Assembly (NCBI GenBank): GCA_910591455.2
Contig: OU342808.1
Span: 13,962,404-14,026,403, forward strand
Reading direction: 5' to 3'
Length of the DNA stretch: 64,000 bases
Source of the DNA: Pholis gunnellus
Lineage: Eukaryota > Chordata > Actinopteri > Perciformes > Pholidae
Below are positions 60,639 to 64,000 of this stretch, one piece after another. The position numbers and the translations under genes were made by a program. The notes below the pieces were generated by a model. That model did not search any database and was not told the DNA's origin. It was given only the letters and a program-made list of their open reading frames with translations. Each line of letters starts with the position of its first letter. Within the stretch, counting starts at the first letter, position 1.

Positions 60639-63600
60639 TTATTTTGCATCAGATTTGTCAGTAGCAGACGGGAAAAGGAGTGAATATGCTGGAGGAGCTT
60701 CATTAGATTGAGACAGAAAGTCTGTGTCCATCATTGGTGCAGAAGACAGCGGGTTGTATGCAGGAGCAGTTGGGGATATGCTAAAGGGTGGAGGACAATA
60801 GGATGGGGATGGGGCAGATGGGAATGGGGCAGATGGGAATGGGGCAGATGGGGGTGGTTGAAATGTTGGGACAGCAGGTGGAGGGTGAAGCACAGAAGAC
60901 GATGATGAAGATGAAAATGGAGATCGATAAGGGGAAGCCAGTTGTGGCACTGGGTTATTGTAGCCCCCACTCATGTGTGCCGGCTGTGCAGGGTACACAC
61001 CTGATGGACCAGCATTCACCAGTGGGTTATGTGGGTACACAGGTGGTGGTGCTGAATACCTTTGGGCACCTGGGTATCCATAACTGCCGGAGTGGGGGGA
61101 TACAGGACCCATTAACACAGCAGGCGGAGGGAAGCCATTGTTGCTTGGGCCCCCAGCAGCCCCAGCTGGATAGGGGGCCCCAGCAACACCAGGCTGAAAG
61201 CCAGGAGCGAGTTCTGGAGGAATAATGACCACTGGGAACTTTATCTCCGGATCGAAAGCGAAGCTGATGTCCAGATACGCCTGAGAAAAAAAACATGACA
61301 GCCTCATAAGCAACCTGTGCTTTACTTCTAAAACATGTGACATTCACAATGAATTTGGAAAATCTTTTATCAATATGTATGGATCATCAGTTTAACAAAA
61401 TCAGTTCAAAAATTCGCTTTGGCAATGTTGCATACCATTAAATGGTACTCCACTGAGATTATGTCACAATTCTGGATCGTTGGCATCTGAACACGAGGAA
61501 TCTGTATTGCACACCTGACATCCTTCTCTGTTCGGGGCTTAATACAGTTGTCAACCACTTTGTGGACAACGCTGCTCGCATGTTTGGTACTGCTTTTGGC
61601 ATGGTACACCACATCCTGGATTAAACTGAATTTTGGTATCATGTCCTTGGATGAGGAATTGTTGATTTTTGCAACAATCGCCATAGTTTCACCTATGAGG
61701 AAAAATAAATAAATAATATTCATTTTCATTTTATTTTAAATCAAGTGCCGCATAGGACAACACAGTGTGCTCCAGTGTGTGTGTTATATAAAGGCAAATA
61801 AGAACGGCTGACAGACAAAACGTACCTGCGTTAAATCAACAGTGCTAAACCCACCTACTTATTGTTCCATGCATGTATATGTAAAAGCAGTCTGACCAAA
61901 ACTGGAAATAACACAGTGACTATGATGTTCAGTAATGGTATTATTCTTTTAATGGCTTTATACTAACCCCCTAAAATGCTACTTACATTTCTATTAACTC
62001 TTCTTTTCATGCTTTACTTAAACCATCACTGACAACAAACCATTACAGGTGTTAGCCAGTAGACACACTACCAGGGCACTGGAATGGACACATCTAAATA
62101 GAGTTACTACTAATGTTACAGAAGTGCATCTCCTGCAATGACATGTCAAAAAGACTGTACGCTGCATTCAATTTCTTTCTTGTTGACAAAAGCAACAAGT
62201 AGGATTAAACTATTCATGAACTATAATGTCAACAATATTCCAGTTGTAATAAAATAGTTTGCTATTGTGCATGGCTGTGGTACCTACTATGAACACAACA
62301 TAGTTTTCAGTATCTGCCTTCAGCAGAAGATCTCCTTCCGTGACTTGAACCTACCACGTTTGAAGAGAAATGTATACCTGGGGCATAGGCACTCTTGTCA
62401 ACGATGACATCCATATGTACATGTCCTTTTGAGAAAAGTCCCATCTCTTTCATCGTTGAACCAACTTGGCGTGACTAGAATGCAATAAAAAGGGGAAATA
62501 ATTACATTTGATCCACTCTCATTATTTAGGCATCACAATGCATGGGTTAAGCAATTCAGTTATAAAGCAAGGCAAACTACCCAGCTCCACTGCACCTGCT
62601 GTCACTTATTACTGCTTACTGTGAAGTACGTCATGGTGAGCACTTTTCACTGGAACCATTTCTACAGAAGAAATAGTATCTATGAAAGCTATCGACAACA
62701 ATGTCTGTAAATGATCCAAAGTCACTGAGACACTGTTTTCTTTGTGTTTATAATGCAATTTGAGCAGCACAGATTGATATGCAAATCCTGACAGGTCTTT
62801 TTCCATAGCCAATGTTTTGACTTGTGACGGCAGGAATAGCCAATGTGGAGCTAATACCGTTCATGGTGGCTCTATATATGTAAGCATGCCAGTAAGCCAA
62901 ACCAGTGAGCGAGCACGCACAACTGACACCTCAAAATGGAATGTAAACATCAACATTAGTGTTCTTATTAACGGTGCTTTGGAAATGTTAAAATGCCTGC
63001 TGTGAAAAAGGCCTATCAGCAAATTCGGATGTGGTTTGGGAAAACTATATAATACCTATATTTTTCTGTTTCAATAGTCCATTTCAATATTTTAGCTACA
63101 CCACCCATGAGAAGTGCTGCCTCCAAGAAAAGGCCTGCTGGCACCGACTGTAACATCACATTACAAAGTCTCTACATACTATACGGTGGAATAAAGGAGT
63201 ATAGTTTCTGTCTAGTGACTTACAGTATCAGAGATTTATACATTTCAATATTTTACACACCATCAGAGAACCAAGGTTCTGATAGGACTTGGAGACAAAA
63301 TGTATGTCCCTTTCTACTGTTCGGTCCATCTTCCAACTCCTGGACAACTTGGCTTCCAACTTGTAGACAATCTTTCCATGATGTCCCTTGAAGGATGAAG
63401 GCATGCTTCTGTAATGAAAAACCAGCAGATTCATTTTATGTTATACTAAGTGAATTAACATCAATAATCGGATTTGAATGAACATCAATGAATAGAATGT
63501 GCAGGAGTAGGCTATTTGGTCCTGTTTGTGAAAATCCTTTACATTGTGAAAGTGCAAACATTGTGTTTTGGTAAATGTTTTATACGTACCCTGGGGGTAT

Positions 63601-63647
63601 GTCAAAGCTGAAGTTGTAGATATGGATTCCTTGGGGAACTACAGTTT
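60639..63647 (-). CDS. Arrestin domain-containing protein, ARRDC3-like, copy 2, partial (first exon beyond the window)
   Basis: Five exons are present: 63647-63590, 63408-63261, 62474-62378, 61692-61436 and 61280-60639. The first four are exactly the lengths of their counterparts in copy 1 (58, 148, 97 and 257 bp). The missing first exon (about 256 bp, N-terminal 85 residues) should lie beyond base 64,000, because no counterpart is found between 63647 and the edge. Visible family motifs include [39 protein letters not shown] and [19 protein letters not shown]. The tail is longer than in copy 1 (213 versus 136 residues in the last exon). It contains a tandem FPSAP motif and ends with PPAY, a PPxY signal for NEDD4-type ligases. 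The role is presumably that of an endosomal/plasma-membrane ubiquitin-ligase adaptor, as for ARRDC proteins. Confidence 0.9.
60808..60853 (-). repeat. 15-bp coding minisatellite (FPSAP repeats) in arrestin copy 2
   Basis: GGGGCAGATGGGAAT is repeated about three times in the plus-strand reading, giving FPSAP pentapeptide repeats in the tail of the protein. The 15-bp period keeps the frame, so copy-number change would alter tail length without breaking the gene. Confidence 0.8.
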
Positions 63648-64000
63648 CTGAAAGGGCAAGGATTTGTTGTTAATACTAACAATGGTCGTCTGCCAATACG
63701 TGCTACTTTAAATAGTAATTAATATGGTGGTGGAAAGTAACACTTGCACTATATTACAATGTAATACTTCTACCCCACTGCACTTCATTTCAATATTGTA
63801 CAATCTGTCATCTGCATTACTGTGAGTAAAACAAACAATACATTTGTATGTAAAATGGAGGGTATTCTATACCCAAGAGCTGCTTATTATATTAGTATCT
63901 TATTTTTTTCAATTTCGGAGTCAACTTTATTGACTTTTCTTTTTCACACAGGTAACGGCTATGAACATTTTGCCTTATCGTGCCAATCACTGGGCACTAA

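Noticed and set aside
1..64000. CRISPR arrays, bacterial-type operons, tRNA genes or prophage
   Set aside because: The window is vertebrate nuclear DNA; no regularly spaced repeats and no tRNA cloverleaf were recognised.

Overview
The window is nuclear DNA of a ray-finned fish, most likely a teleost. The evidence is spliced vertebrate genes with introns of roughly 80 bp to several kb, many dinucleotide microsatellites, and many short hAT-type transposons of the kind common in fish genomes. The species cannot be named from the sequence.

Layout. Bases 1-10.9 kb hold no gene I can recognise. wdr54 (minus, 10,952-14,112 including a 5' leader exon) and the C2orf81 orthologue (plus, 15,233-17,612) diverge from a shared promoter that carries an RFX-type X-box. 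nol6 (plus, 19,735-33,592, 26 coding exons) fills the next 14 kb. Two unrelated genes lie inside its introns in antisense: a 682-codon BED/hAT transposase-derived gene that has lost a core catalytic aspartate (25,265-27,414), and a complete three-exon CART neuropeptide gene with its own TATA box and CRE-like sites (30,765-31,363). aqp3 (plus, 38,757-43,549) follows. An 8-kb gene-poor stretch then contains a diverged tandem duplication. Next come a minus-strand gene for a small single-pass membrane protein with a mannose-receptor-type ricin-B domain (51,299-55,062) and two tandem minus-strand alpha-arrestin (ARRDC3-like) genes. The second of these runs off the right edge.

Three non-autonomous hAT elements are delimited exactly by terminal inverted repeats and perfect 8-bp target duplications. 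One of them, in a C2orf81 intron, carries an internally deleted piece of the 18S rRNA gene in antisense.

Synteny. wdr54 with C2orf81 matches a human 2p13 neighbourhood, and nol6 with aqp3 matches human 9p13. The window therefore joins two blocks that are separate in human. The genes do not form one pathway: they cover presumed ciliary functions (wdr54/C2orf81), ribosome biogenesis (nol6), neuropeptide signalling (cart), water/glycerol transport (aqp3) and receptor trafficking (arrdc).
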